From contig JARUPY010000091.1 of NCBI GenBank assembly GCA_029817715.1, positions 1,302,001 to 1,366,000 on the forward strand: a stretch of DNA of 64,000 bases. Reading direction: 5' to 3'. The DNA comes from Melastoma dodecandrum (Eukaryota; Streptophyta; Magnoliopsida; Myrtales; Melastomataceae). Of this stretch, positions 1-8,198 are shown in pieces. The notes beneath the pieces were generated by a model that saw nothing but the letters and a program-made list of their open reading frames with translations, was not told where the DNA came from and ran no database searches. The position numbers and the translations under genes were made by a program. The stretch's first letter is position 1. The number at the start of each line of letters is the position of its first letter.

Positions 1-1388
1 GGCTCGAAGGCGAGGCCGGCGGGCAGCTGGATGTGGGCGTTGGCCTCGAAGACGAACTCGTTGCCGGGGAAGGCCGCGCCGGAGCCGCCCGACACGAAGT
101 TCGCCGCGGCAAGGTACTGCGCGTAATTGCTGTTGAGCTTCTCGTAGTTGACTTTGACGCCAAACCGGTCGGCGGGGCGCCCGGCGAAGGGCGCCTGCAG
201 CGTCGCGCCGACGTAGCTCGACGAAAGGATGGGCGTCGTCGTGTCGAAGGCGTTGCCGAAGCTGCCGTAGAGCAGGATCGACGTCGGCACCTTGGCTGTG
301 GGCAGGCCATCGGTGTGGCCGCCATCGGCGCGCCAGACGACCTTGCTGGCCTGCAGGACGATTCCCGACGTGCCGTGCTCCTCGAGGCTGCCGCCGGTGA
401 GCCCGAACGCGCTCTGGGCGTTCAGCACCTGGTGCTCGGCGGAATTGTAGAAGCCGGTGACCGACACCGTGGTCGGGAAGGCCTCCGCCGTGAAATCGGT
501 CCTGTAGCCGATCTCGCCCAAGGCGAGCACGCCGGTCTGCTTCTCCGCGCCGAGGTCGTAGCCGATGCGGGCGCCGTCGTTGGTCGAGAAGGCGCCGCCC
601 TCGACGTAGGTCGTCGGCGTCAGCTTGTAGGAGAGATTGGCGCCGTAGACCGAGTATTGCGGCGAGGTGAAGCCGGCGTTGTAGTACAAAAGGTCCTGGA
701 AGCAGCTGTCGAGCACCTGGCAGAGCGGCAGCGCGTAATAGCGGTTGGGGTGGGTGCGTCCGATCTCGAACGCCAGCCGGTCGTCGAAGAGCTTCTGCTG
801 GATCGTCGCCACCGACAGCACGGCGGTCTTCTGGTTGAAGGTGCCCTGGTAGCCGAGCAGCGAATCGCCGGTCTGCCCGAGGAAGCCGGTGGCGCCGGTG
901 CGGCCGATGTCGGTGTTGGCGGCGAAGATCGTCGTCTCGTAATGCAGCGAGGTGCCGGTGAGGCCGCTGACCTTGGACAGGTCCCAGTCAACGCCGAGGA
1001 TGTTGTAGAGCGAGTTCTCCGAATTGCCCGGGACCAGGCCGACCGACGGATTGTTGGTCAGGAAGTCGATCGAGATCGCGTGCAGCTTGATGCCGTAGAG
1101 ATCGAGCTCGTCGGCGAGCGGCGCCAGCGGCCCGTTGCGGCCGGAGGGGCCGACGGAGCGGACGAGGCCGGGCACCACGCGCGGGTTGGTCTGGCCCGGC
1201 AGCCCCAGCGGCGCGGCCGGCGCCGAGTCGGAGCGCGCCGGCGCCTCCTGCGCGCGGGCGGCGGTGGACGCCGCCAGCAAGGCCAGCGCGAGAGCGCCGC
1301 CGGCGGTGCCGACCGTGCGGCCGAGCCGATAGGGGCGGCGCCCATCAACCTGCGCCGCGACGCGCGACCGCTTCTTGAAGCCAGACAT
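1..1388 (-). CDS. OprB-type carbohydrate porin, C-terminus beyond window
   Basis: Reading the minus strand from the ATG at 1388 gives an open frame to the window edge, about 462 residues. An N-terminal basic stretch is followed by a hydrophobic Ala/Leu segment ending ARAQEAP, a plausible Sec signal peptide with cleavage after Ala near residue 43. The mature part is rich in alternating aromatic and polar strands and has OprB-like landmarks such as HYETTIFAANTDIG and LFDDRLAFEIGRTHPNRYY. OprB porins are outer-membrane beta-barrels that pass sugars or other small solutes. It lies 105 nt downstream of livF on the same strand, so it may be the outer-membrane entry for the same uptake system. That link is inferred from position only. 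The last strands and the stop are outside the window. Confidence 0.8.
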   Translation of the reverse strand, partial: MSGFKKRSRVAAQVDGRRPYRLGRTVGTAGGALALALLAASTAARAQEAPARSDSAPAAPLGLPGQTNPRVVPGLVRSVGPSGRNGPLAPLADELDLYGIKLHAISIDFLTNNPSVGLVPGNSENSLYNILGVDWDLSKVSGLTGTSLHYETTIFAANTDIGRTGATGFLGQTGDSLLGYQGTFNQKTAVLSVATIQQKLFDDRLAFEIGRTHPNRYYALPLCQVLDSCFQDLLYYNAGFTSPQYSVYGANLSYKLTPTTYVEGGAFSTNDGARIGYDLGAEKQTGVLALGEIGYRTDFTAEAFPTTVSVTGFYNSAEHQVLNAQSAFGLTGGSLEEHGTSGIVLQASKVVWRADGGHTDGLPTAKVPTSILLYGSFGNAFDTTTPILSSSYVGATLQAPFAGRPADRFGVKVNYEKLNSNYAQYLAAANFVSGGSGAAFPGNEFVFEANAHIQLPAGLAFE

Positions 1389-1493
1389 GTAACAGAACCC
1401 CCTCGCGTATTCCGCATCGCCCCCGCGACGCGTTCGTTCAAACCCATACGAACCTCGACGCATCCCGGCGCCGAGGCGCCCGGCGCCGCACTC

Positions 1494-2306
1494 CTACGTC
1501 GCCACGGCGCTCGGCAAGCGACGCTCGCCCTGCGTCGGCGCTGCCGGCCGCCCAAAGTACAAGCTGTCGAGCTGCTCGCGGGTGGCGAGATCGGCGGATG
1601 TCGATGTGCCCGCGGCGAGCCCCAGCGCCCGATGCGCGTAGCGCCGCGCGAGCGCGTGATTCTGCTCGGCGAGCAGGACGCTGAGCCTGTCCTCGCGGTT
1701 GAGGCGAGCGAGTGCTTCGAAGATCGCGCGCACGGCGAGCGGCGCCAGACCCATCGAGGGCTCGTCCAGCAGCAGGAGCGTCGGGCGCGACATCAGCGCG
1801 CGGCCGATCGCCGTCATCTGTTGCTCGCCGCCGGAGACCTGCGAGGCGAGGAGACGCCGGCGCGTCGCCAGGCTCGGAAAGAGATCGTAGACGCGATCGA
1901 GGTCACGGCGGGCGGCACTACGGCTTACGCCCTGCGCAGCGGCGCCGGTGAGGAGGTTCTCCTCGAGCGTCAGGCTCGCGAAGCAATGCCGCCCTTCGAG
2001 CACGGAGGCGAGGCCGGCGCGCACCAGCGCATCGCAGCGCGTGCGGGACGCCTCGAGCCCCTCGAACAGGATGCGGCCGGCCGTGACCCGCCCGCGCTCG
2101 GACGGCAGCAGGTTGGCGATCGCCCGCATGAGCGTGGTCTTGCCGGCCCCGTTGGGACCGACGATGGCGAGAATCTCGCCGCGGGCGAGCCGCAACGACA
2201 CGTTCTGCAGGCAGGCGATGCCGCCGGCATAGTGCGAGGCCACGCCATCGACGACGAGGATATCGTCGATGGTTTTCGAGCCTAGGAGAGTGGCGACGGC
2301 GCTCAT
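1494..2306 (-). CDS. livF: branched-chain amino acid-type ABC transporter ATPase, LivF-like
   Basis: A 270-residue cytoplasmic ATPase of the HAAT uptake family. Walker A (GPNGAGKTT) lies near residue 50, the signature VSGGEQQ near 158, and Walker B LLLLDEPSMGLAPL just after. The LivF-type stretch EGRHCFASLTLEENLL follows the Walker A region; LivG instead has the longer insert seen in the operon's first gene. The ATG overlaps the stop of the upstream binding-protein gene by 4 nt, so translation is probably coupled. It is the last transport gene before the porin. The substrate of the system cannot be read from the ATPase. Confidence 0.9.
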   Translation of the reverse strand: MSAVATLLGSKTIDDILVVDGVASHYAGGIACLQNVSLRLARGEILAIVGPNGAGKTTLMRAIANLLPSERGRVTAGRILFEGLEASRTRCDALVRAGLASVLEGRHCFASLTLEENLLTGAAAQGVSRSAARRDLDRVYDLFPSLATRRRLLASQVSGGEQQMTAIGRALMSRPTLLLLDEPSMGLAPLAVRAIFEALARLNREDRLSVLLAEQNHALARRYAHRALGLAAGTSTSADLATREQLDSLYFGRPAAPTQGERRLPSAVAT

Positions 2307-3658
2307 TGACCCACGTCGTGGATGACCTTGTCCGCGTCAGCCTCGGTCCGCAGCTTGATGTCGTGCGACTTGGCATAGGCCTCCGACGATTTCTCGATGA
2401 TCGGCCGCAGCAGCGCCCAGTCCGGCGCAATCCAGTCGGAGACGACCTTCCATTCCTTGCCGTCCCACTGCTGGAAGGTGACGCGGCCGTCGCCCTCGTG
2501 GTTCTTCCAGGTGACGTTGATCGAATGGAAGAGATCCTTAGCCCCGAGCGCCTCGACGCGGGCGGGATCGAGCGAGAGGTGCTCGAAGCCCCAGCGCACC
2601 TCGTCGCCCGACAGCGTGCGCTTTCCGAACTTCGCTTGCGCGATGCGGATCGCCTCCACGTTGAGGATTCCGTTCACGACACCGAGGTTGTGGTAGACGC
2701 TGCCGATCCGCTTCCTGTCGTCGAGGTTGCCCTTGCCAGCCCCATAGACCTTGTCGATGATCTCTTTGACGACGGGATAGTTCTGCCCGGAGGCTTGGGT
2801 CGTGATCGCGACATAGCCCTTCGCGGCGGCGCCCGCCGGCAGCACGTCCTCCTCCGAGTTCGACCAGACGTTTCCGATGATGTGGTCCGCCGGAAAACCG
2901 ACCTTCTGCGCCGTCTTCAACGCGACGGGGTTCATCACGCCCCAGCCGCGCAGCACGACGTAGTCCGGTCGCGCGCGGCGGATCGTCAGCCACTGTGCCT
3001 GCTGTTCGTTGCCGGGATGCGGCACCTCGATCTGCTGCACGTCGAACCCATATCTCTTGGCCAGAAGCTCGTAGATCGGGATCGTTTCCTTGCCGTAGGG
3101 CGAGCCGTGGTAGAGGACGACGATCTTCCGGCCCTTCAGCTTGTCCTGTCCGCCGAGCCGCGTCGCGATGTAGTTCACGATGCCGGAGGTCTCGCTGTAA
3201 GGGTTGAGCAGCAGCGGGAAGACGTACGGGAACACACGACCGTCGGTGGAATCCGTGCGGCCGTGGTTGATCGTCGTCAGCGGCACGTGGTCCTGCGTGA
3301 TGCGGTCGATCATCGCGTAGGCGATGCCGACGGACAGCGGCGTCCAGGCGGCGATGTCCTTATGGTCTTTCAGGCGCTCGTAGCATTCGACGCCGCGCTC
3401 GACCTCGTACTGCGTCTCGCACTCGCTCCAGGTGAGCTTCACCCCATTGACGCCGCCGTCGCGGATGTTGATGAGGTTGAGGTAGTCGATGAAGCCGCCG
3501 AAGAAGCCGGTGCCGCCGGCCGCATAGGGACCGACGCGGTAGCTCTGCAGCGGGAAATATTGCTCGTCGGCGTTCGCGGCTGACGTGCCGAAGGCGGCGG
3601 CGATCGACAGCGCGCCGGCGAGAAGGGCTGTCCGCAGTCTGTGTCGAGCGATGGGCAT
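2303..3658 (-). CDS. ABC transporter periplasmic substrate-binding protein (LivK/Peripla_BP type)
   Basis: A 451-residue secreted protein. Residues 1-30 form a signal peptide (basic start, Ala/Leu core, SAANADEQ at the likely cleavage site). The mature protein is a type I periplasmic binding fold, with a tyrosine-rich start (QSYRVGPYAAGG) and strand-helix landmarks such as GRKIVVLYHGSPYGKE and PDYVVLRGWG. At about 420 mature residues it is longer than classical LivK. Two cysteines in SECETQYEVERGVECYE could pair as a disulphide. It sits between livM and livF, an unusual position because the binding-protein gene often comes first. Such long relatives occur beside Liv permeases for aromatic or amide compounds, but the ligand here is unknown. 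Confidence 0.85.
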   Translation of the reverse strand: MPIARHRLRTALLAGALSIAAAFGTSAANADEQYFPLQSYRVGPYAAGGTGFFGGFIDYLNLINIRDGGVNGVKLTWSECETQYEVERGVECYERLKDHKDIAAWTPLSVGIAYAMIDRITQDHVPLTTINHGRTDSTDGRVFPYVFPLLLNPYSETSGIVNYIATRLGGQDKLKGRKIVVLYHGSPYGKETIPIYELLAKRYGFDVQQIEVPHPGNEQQAQWLTIRRARPDYVVLRGWGVMNPVALKTAQKVGFPADHIIGNVWSNSEEDVLPAGAAAKGYVAITTQASGQNYPVVKEIIDKVYGAGKGNLDDRKRIGSVYHNLGVVNGILNVEAIRIAQAKFGKRTLSGDEVRWGFEHLSLDPARVEALGAKDLFHSINVTWKNHEGDGRVTFQQWDGKEWKVVSDWIAPDWALLRPIIEKSSEAYAKSHDIKLRTEADADKVIHDVGQ

Positions 3659-3677
3659 GCGTGGGGTCTCCGGGAGA

Positions 3678-4732
3678 TCAGTCGGCGATCGAAGAGAAGG
3701 CGCGCGACACGCGGGCCGTGGCGCGGTCGACGAGGGCGACGAGGCCCTTCGGCTCTGCGATGAGAAAGACGAGGATGAGCACGCCGAGCAGCACGTGCTG
3801 ACTCATGTCGAGCGTGCCGGAATCGAAGCGGCCGCCGAGAAGCGCGGTGCCGAGCCGCGACAGCAGGATCGGCGTCGTCACGATCAGCGCAGCGCCGAGA
3901 AAGGCGCCGCGGATCGAGGCGAGGCCGCCGATGATGATGATGAAGAGGAGCTGGAACGAGCGCTCGAGATCAAAGCCGGCCGGCTCGACGGTGCGGAGGT
4001 AGGCGAAGCCCACAGCGCGCCGGCGACGCCGATGACGAAGGACGAGACCAGGAACGCCAGCAGCTTGGTGCGCAGGACGCGGATGCCGAGGACGCGCGCC
4101 GCGATCTCGTTGTCGCGCACCGCGACGAGCGCTTCGCCGGCCTCGCTCGACACGAGGCGATGCACCAGCAGCGTGAGGAGGGCGACGAAGCCCAGCGTGA
4201 ACAGGTAGCGCCCGGCCGAGGAGGAGAGATCGAGGCTGTCGATGCGCAGCGCCGGCGCGTCGATCACGCCGGAGGGCGAATAGTTCGAGAACCACCCGAA
4301 CTTGGTGAACACCCACTGCACGAAGAACTGCGCGGCGAGCGTCGAGACCGCGAGGTAGAAGCCGCGCAGGCGCAGGCTCGGCAGGCCGAAGGCGAGGCCG
4401 ACCGCGGCCGTGACGACACCGGCGCCGAGCACGCTGGCGATCGGCGGCAGGCCGGGCACGTGCAGATCGAGATCGAAGGCCGCGAAGGCCCCGACCGCCA
4501 TGAACGCGGCGCTGCCGAGCGAGACGAGGCCGGTGTAGCCGGTCAAGAGGTTGAGCCCCAGCGCCGCCAGCGAGAGGATGAGGAACGGCGTGAGGATCGC
4601 GTCGAGCAGGTAGCTCGAGCCGAGCACCGGCACGGCCACGAAGGCGACGAGCAGCAGGGCGGCGACGGCGGCGCGCGGCCTCGTCACGAGCGGCGCGGCG
4701 CGCGCGGTGCGGGGCAGCGTGACCGGTGTCAT
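3678..4732 (-). pseudogene. livM: LivM-like ABC permease with an apparent 1-nt frameshift
   Basis: The gene begins at ATG 4732, sharing one base with the livH stop (TGATG), and reads as a LivM permease: several membrane segments (LLLVAFVAVPVLG, LILSLAALGLNLLTGYTGLVSLG), then the core ending FVIGVAGALW. At about 4008-4012 the family-like reading continues only in the neighbouring frame, as FAYLRTVEPAGFDLERSFQ and then membrane-like sequence to the stop at 3678. One missing G/C pair there accounts for the shift. Everything on both sides is well conserved, so this is either a very recent mutation or a base-calling error. If real, the transporter would lose its second permease subunit while livG, livH, the binding protein and livF stay intact. 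The minus-strand frames together would give about 350 residues, normal for LivM. Confidence 0.8.
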
Positions 4733-5628
4733 CACACGCGCTCCACCAGCTTGCGGCCGAACAGGCCGCCGGGGCGCACCATGAGCACGCCCATCGCGAC
4801 GACATAGGCGAACCAGCCCTCGATCCCGCCGCCCACGAACGGACCGAGGTACACTTCCGCCAGTTTCTCGGCGGCGCCGATCAGCAGGCCGCCCACGATG
4901 GCGCCGGCGATCGAGTCGAAGCCGCCGAGCACGAGCACGGGCAGCGCCTTCAAGACGACGAGCGACAGCGAGTACTGCACGCCGAGCCGCGCGCCCCAGA
5001 TGAGCCCGCCGACCAGCGCGACGAGGCCGGAGGCCGCCCACACCGCGCCCCAGGCGCGGCCGAGGCGAAGGCCCACCGCGAGCGCGGCAAGCTGATCGTC
5101 GGCGACGGCGCGGAAGACGAGGCCGGTGCGGGTGAAGCGGAAGAACAGCGTCAGCACCGCCACCATCGTGCCGGCGACGGCGGCGGCGAACAGGTCGAAG
5201 CGGCTGATCAACACGCCCCAGACCTCGAACGGCGTGTCGTCGATGCCGAGGTCGAGCGCATGGACCTGCGTGCCCCACACCAGCTGGGCGACGCCCTCGA
5301 TGATGTAGGAGACGGCGAGCGTCGCGACGAAGAGCGTGATCGGCGGCTTGTTGACGAGCGGGCGCAGCACGGTGCGCTCGATCGCGATACCGAGCAGCAC
5401 CATCAGCGCGAAGGTCACGCCGAGCGCGGCCGCCACCGGCACGCCGCGCTCGACGAGGCTGACGAAGGTCAGCGCCGCAAACAGCAGCATCGACCCCTGC
5501 GCGAAATTGAGCACGCCCGAGGCCTTGTAGATCAGCACGAAGCCGACCGCGACGAGCGAATACATGACGCCGGACAGCAGCCCGCCGACCAGCACCTCGA
5601 GGAAGAAGGACCAGTCGAACCCGCTCAC
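4732..5628 (-). CDS. livH: branched-chain amino acid-type ABC permease, LivH-like
   Basis: A 298-residue inner-membrane permease with about eight hydrophobic segments and the LivH hallmarks VAVGFVLIYKASGVLNFAQG near the N-terminus and VLVLGGFDSIAGAIVGGLL near the C-terminus; the latter is the EAA-like loop that docks the ATPases. I chose the GTG at 5628 because it overlaps the livG stop as GTGA and the product then starts just before the first membrane helix. Longer readings in the same frame run into livG. It would form a heterodimer with LivM in the membrane. Confidence 0.88.
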   Translation of the reverse strand: MSGFDWSFFLEVLVGGLLSGVMYSLVAVGFVLIYKASGVLNFAQGSMLLFAALTFVSLVERGVPVAAALGVTFALMVLLGIAIERTVLRPLVNKPPITLFVATLAVSYIIEGVAQLVWGTQVHALDLGIDDTPFEVWGVLISRFDLFAAAVAGTMVAVLTLFFRFTRTGLVFRAVADDQLAALAVGLRLGRAWGAVWAASGLVALVGGLIWGARLGVQYSLSLVVLKALPVLVLGGFDSIAGAIVGGLLIGAAEKLAEVYLGPFVGGGIEGWFAYVVAMGVLMVRPGGLFGRKLVERV

Positions 5629-6515
5629 GCCGCGGTCCCCCCGGCGTGGGAGGGGTCGGCCGGCTCCTGCCCGAGATAGGCGGCGATGACGTCCGGGTTC
5701 GCGCGGATCTCGCGGGGTGGGCCCTCGGCGATCTTGCGGCCGTGGTCGAGCACGGTGATCCGGTCGGCGAGGCCCAGGACGATGTCGACGTCGTGCTCGA
5801 TGAGCACGATCGTCGTGCCGAAGCGGTCGCGCGTCGCGCGGATGAAGCGCGCCATCTCCGGCTTGTCGGCGCCGCTCATGCCGGCGAGCGGCTCGTCGAG
5901 CAGCAGCAGGCGCGGCTCGGCGACGATCGCGCGGGCGAGCTCGATGCGCTTGCGCACGCCGTAGGGCAGGCCGTCGAGCCGGCGATCGCGCAGGGCGTCG
6001 AGCTCGAGGAAGATCAGCATGTCGTCGACGCGGCGACGCGTCTCGTCGCGGTCGCGGCGCGCCCGCGGCAGGTCGAGGATCTGCTCGACGATGCCGGCGC
6101 GCGCCTGGGCGCGGCATCCCATCGCGACGTTCTGCGCGACGCTGAGGCCCTCGAACAGCGCGAGGTTCTGGAAGGTCCGCGCCACGCCGAGCCGAGACAG
6201 GTCTCGCGCCTTCGCCCGCTTTGTGCCACCGACGGCGATCGTGCCGAAATCGGCGGGATAGAGACCGCTGAGGAGGTTGACCAGGGTGCTCTTGCCGGCC
6301 CCGTTCGGCCCGATCACCGCGTGGATCTCGCCCCGCCTCACCTGCATATCGACGTCGGCGACGGCCTGAACGCCGCCAAAGCTTTTCGTCACGCCGCGCA
6401 GCGTCAGCGCGATGGCCTCGCGCTGGGCTGTAGCCTCCAGGCGGGATGGCTCGGCCGCAGCAGACACGCCCAGCCGACGGCCTGCGCTCGTTGCGAGTGC
6501 GCTTGCGATGCTCAT
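5625..6515 (-). CDS. livG: branched-chain amino acid-type ABC transporter ATPase, LivG-like
   Basis: First gene of the operon, 296 residues. An N-terminal extension of about 35 residues precedes the ABC domain, which starts at LTLRGVTKSFGG. Walker A is GPNGAGKST, and Walker B LLLLDEPLAGMSG is followed by the LivG-type switch LIEHDVDIVLGLADRITVLDHG. The usual LSGG signature is replaced by LPYGVRKR, as is common in LivG proteins. The start at ATG 6515 has no strong ribosome-binding site; a later start would remove the extension but not the ATPase core. It would pair with LivF as the energising heterodimer. Confidence 0.9.
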   Translation of the reverse strand: MSIASALATSAGRRLGVSAAAEPSRLEATAQREAIALTLRGVTKSFGGVQAVADVDMQVRRGEIHAVIGPNGAGKSTLVNLLSGLYPADFGTIAVGGTKRAKARDLSRLGVARTFQNLALFEGLSVAQNVAMGCRAQARAGIVEQILDLPRARRDRDETRRRVDDMLIFLELDALRDRRLDGLPYGVRKRIELARAIVAEPRLLLLDEPLAGMSGADKPEMARFIRATRDRFGTTIVLIEHDVDIVLGLADRITVLDHGRKIAEGPPREIRANPDVIAAYLGQEPADPSHAGGTAA

Positions 6516-6900
6516 CGTTTCGGTACGAACCGAGATGTCATCCGGTCGGCAACGCGGCCATGCGCGCCCGGCAAGGTAAAGATTGGCATTGGCTTGTCTA
6601 GTATTTCTATCGGCAAGCGCGAGACTCTGCTCATACGCTATCTATCTTTTTCAGACTGAAGATCGTCAATAGTGCATTGTTGGCAAATTTGAGGGCGTTC
6701 TTGTTCGATTTATGCAGACAAGTTGCGATAATTGGACTTTTCTTCTCGCCGCCTCTCTCGCAGCCATTCCCAGCTTGCGGGATCGCATCGCGCGAAAGCC
6801 GCACGACCCCCGACTGCCACGAATACGTGGCTTTCCCCCTGCGCAGGGCCCAGCGGGCGCGCTTGCTTGACGCCACCCGCCGGGAGGGCTAGACGCGCTC
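6516..6900. other. divergent intergenic region between livG and serA
   Basis: This 385-bp stretch separates the two divergent operons and is clearly A/T-richer from about 6580 to 6750 than the genes around it, as expected for promoters on both strands. A small perfect hairpin CCACG-AATA-CGTGG lies at 6818-6831. Short open frames here on both strands have no family resemblance, no good ribosome-binding site, or arginine-rich composition typical of shadow frames. I call no gene and no recognisable riboswitch. Confidence 0.6.
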
Positions 6901-8193
6901 GTGCCGACACGCGGAGCGCCGCTCACCCCCCTGCAAAGCCACAGCCCGTTTCCTCACGCCGTCCGCGTCCTGCTCGCCGAGAACATCGCGCCGTCCGCCA
7001 ACGAGGCGTTTACGCGCATCGGCATCCGCGAGATCAGCCGGGTGGCGCGGGCGGTCGGGGCGCAGGATGCGCGCGAGCTTGCGGCGACGCAGGTGCTCGG
7101 CATCCGCTCGCAGACGAAGGTCTTCCCCGACCTGCTCGCCGCCGCGCCGAGCCTGATCTCGGTCGGTTGCTTCAGCGTCGGCACCAACCAGGTCGACCTC
7201 GAGGCGACGCGGGCGCGCGGCATCCCGGTCTTCAACGCGCCCTATTCCAACACCCGCAGCGTCGCCGAGCTGACGATCGGCGAGATCGTCATGCTGTTCC
7301 GCCGCGTCCCGCATCGCTCGCAGGCGATGCATACCGGCGGCTGGGACAAGTCGGCCACGGGCTCCTACGAGGTGCGCGGCAAGACGCTCGGCATCGTCGG
7401 CTACGGCAATATCGGCTCGCAGCTCTCGAACCTCGCCGAGGCGATGGGCATGCGCGTCATCTTCTTCGACGTCACCGACAAGCGGCGCCACGGCAACACG
7501 ATGCCGACCGACACGCTCGCCGAGCTCCTGGCCGAGAGCGACGTCGTCAGCCTGCACGTCCCGGAGACGGCGGAGACCGACAACCTGATGGACGCGAGCC
7601 GGATCCGGTCGATGAAGCCCGGCGCCTATCTCATCAACAACAGCCGCGGCCGCGTCGTCGACATCGCCGCGCTGGCGGCCGCGCTGGCCGACAAGCATCT
7701 GGCGGGCGCCGCGATCGACGTGTTCCCCGTCGAGCCGAAGTCGAACGGCGAAAAGTTCGTCTCCCAACTGCAGGGGCTCGAGAACGTCATCCTGACGCCG
7801 CACATCGGCGGCTCGACCGTCGAGGCGCAGGACCGCATCGGCGAGGAGGTCTCGCGCAAGCTCGTCGACTTCATTCAGAGCGGCTCGACGGCCGGCGCGG
7901 TCAACTTCCCGCAGGTGCAGATCCCGACGCGCCGCGAGGGCGCGCGCTTCCTGCACGTCCACCGCAACGTCCCCGGCGTCCTGCGGCAGATCAACGACAC
8001 GGTCGCCCACGCCGGCATCAACGTCGCCGCGCAATATCTGCAGACCGACGGCGACCTCGGCTATGTCGTCGTCGAGGCCGATGCCTTCGCCGGCAACCTC
8101 TCGGCCACGCTGGCCGGCCTCAAGGCCATCCCCGGCACCGTCCACGCGCGCCTGATCCCGCCGCCGGTCGTCGCCGCCCCGGCGCGGGGCTAG
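6901..8193 (+). CDS. serA: D-3-phosphoglycerate dehydrogenase
   Basis: Catalyses NAD-dependent oxidation of 3-phosphoglycerate to 3-phosphohydroxypyruvate, the first step of serine synthesis. The 430-residue protein is an E. coli-type SerA with a C-terminal ACT domain. Visible marks are VGCFSVGTNQVDL, the Rossmann loop GIVGYGNIGSQ, DVVSLHVPET, NNSRGRVVD, and the catalytic-His region LTPHIGGSTVEAQ. The ACT region begins near RFLHVHRNVPGVLRQIND and is the usual site of serine feedback. The GTG at 6901 opens the frame; a slightly later start is possible because the first 18 residues are not conserved. The next gene begins 5 nt after the stop. Confidence 0.95.
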   Translation: MPTRGAPLTPLQSHSPFPHAVRVLLAENIAPSANEAFTRIGIREISRVARAVGAQDARELAATQVLGIRSQTKVFPDLLAAAPSLISVGCFSVGTNQVDLEATRARGIPVFNAPYSNTRSVAELTIGEIVMLFRRVPHRSQAMHTGGWDKSATGSYEVRGKTLGIVGYGNIGSQLSNLAEAMGMRVIFFDVTDKRRHGNTMPTDTLAELLAESDVVSLHVPETAETDNLMDASRIRSMKPGAYLINNSRGRVVDIAALAAALADKHLAGAAIDVFPVEPKSNGEKFVSQLQGLENVILTPHIGGSTVEAQDRIGEEVSRKLVDFIQSGSTAGAVNFPQVQIPTRREGARFLHVHRNVPGVLRQINDTVAHAGINVAAQYLQTDGDLGYVVVEADAFAGNLSATLAGLKAIPGTVHARLIPPPVVAAPARG

Positions 8194-8198
8194 CCGCG

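Noticed and set aside
33..2285. Very long plus-strand open frame at the left end
   Set aside because: It runs antisense to the porin and livF, is Arg/Gly/Glu-rich and has no family sequence. High G/C makes such shadow frames common; the same applies to 30468-33353 on the minus strand opposite alaS.
6720..6900. Riboswitch or serine-type leader before serA
   Set aside because: Only one small hairpin is visible and no known motif could be matched by eye.
6631..6926. Short minus-strand frames between livG and serA
   Set aside because: No ribosome-binding site, no conserved features and an A/T-rich promoter-like location.
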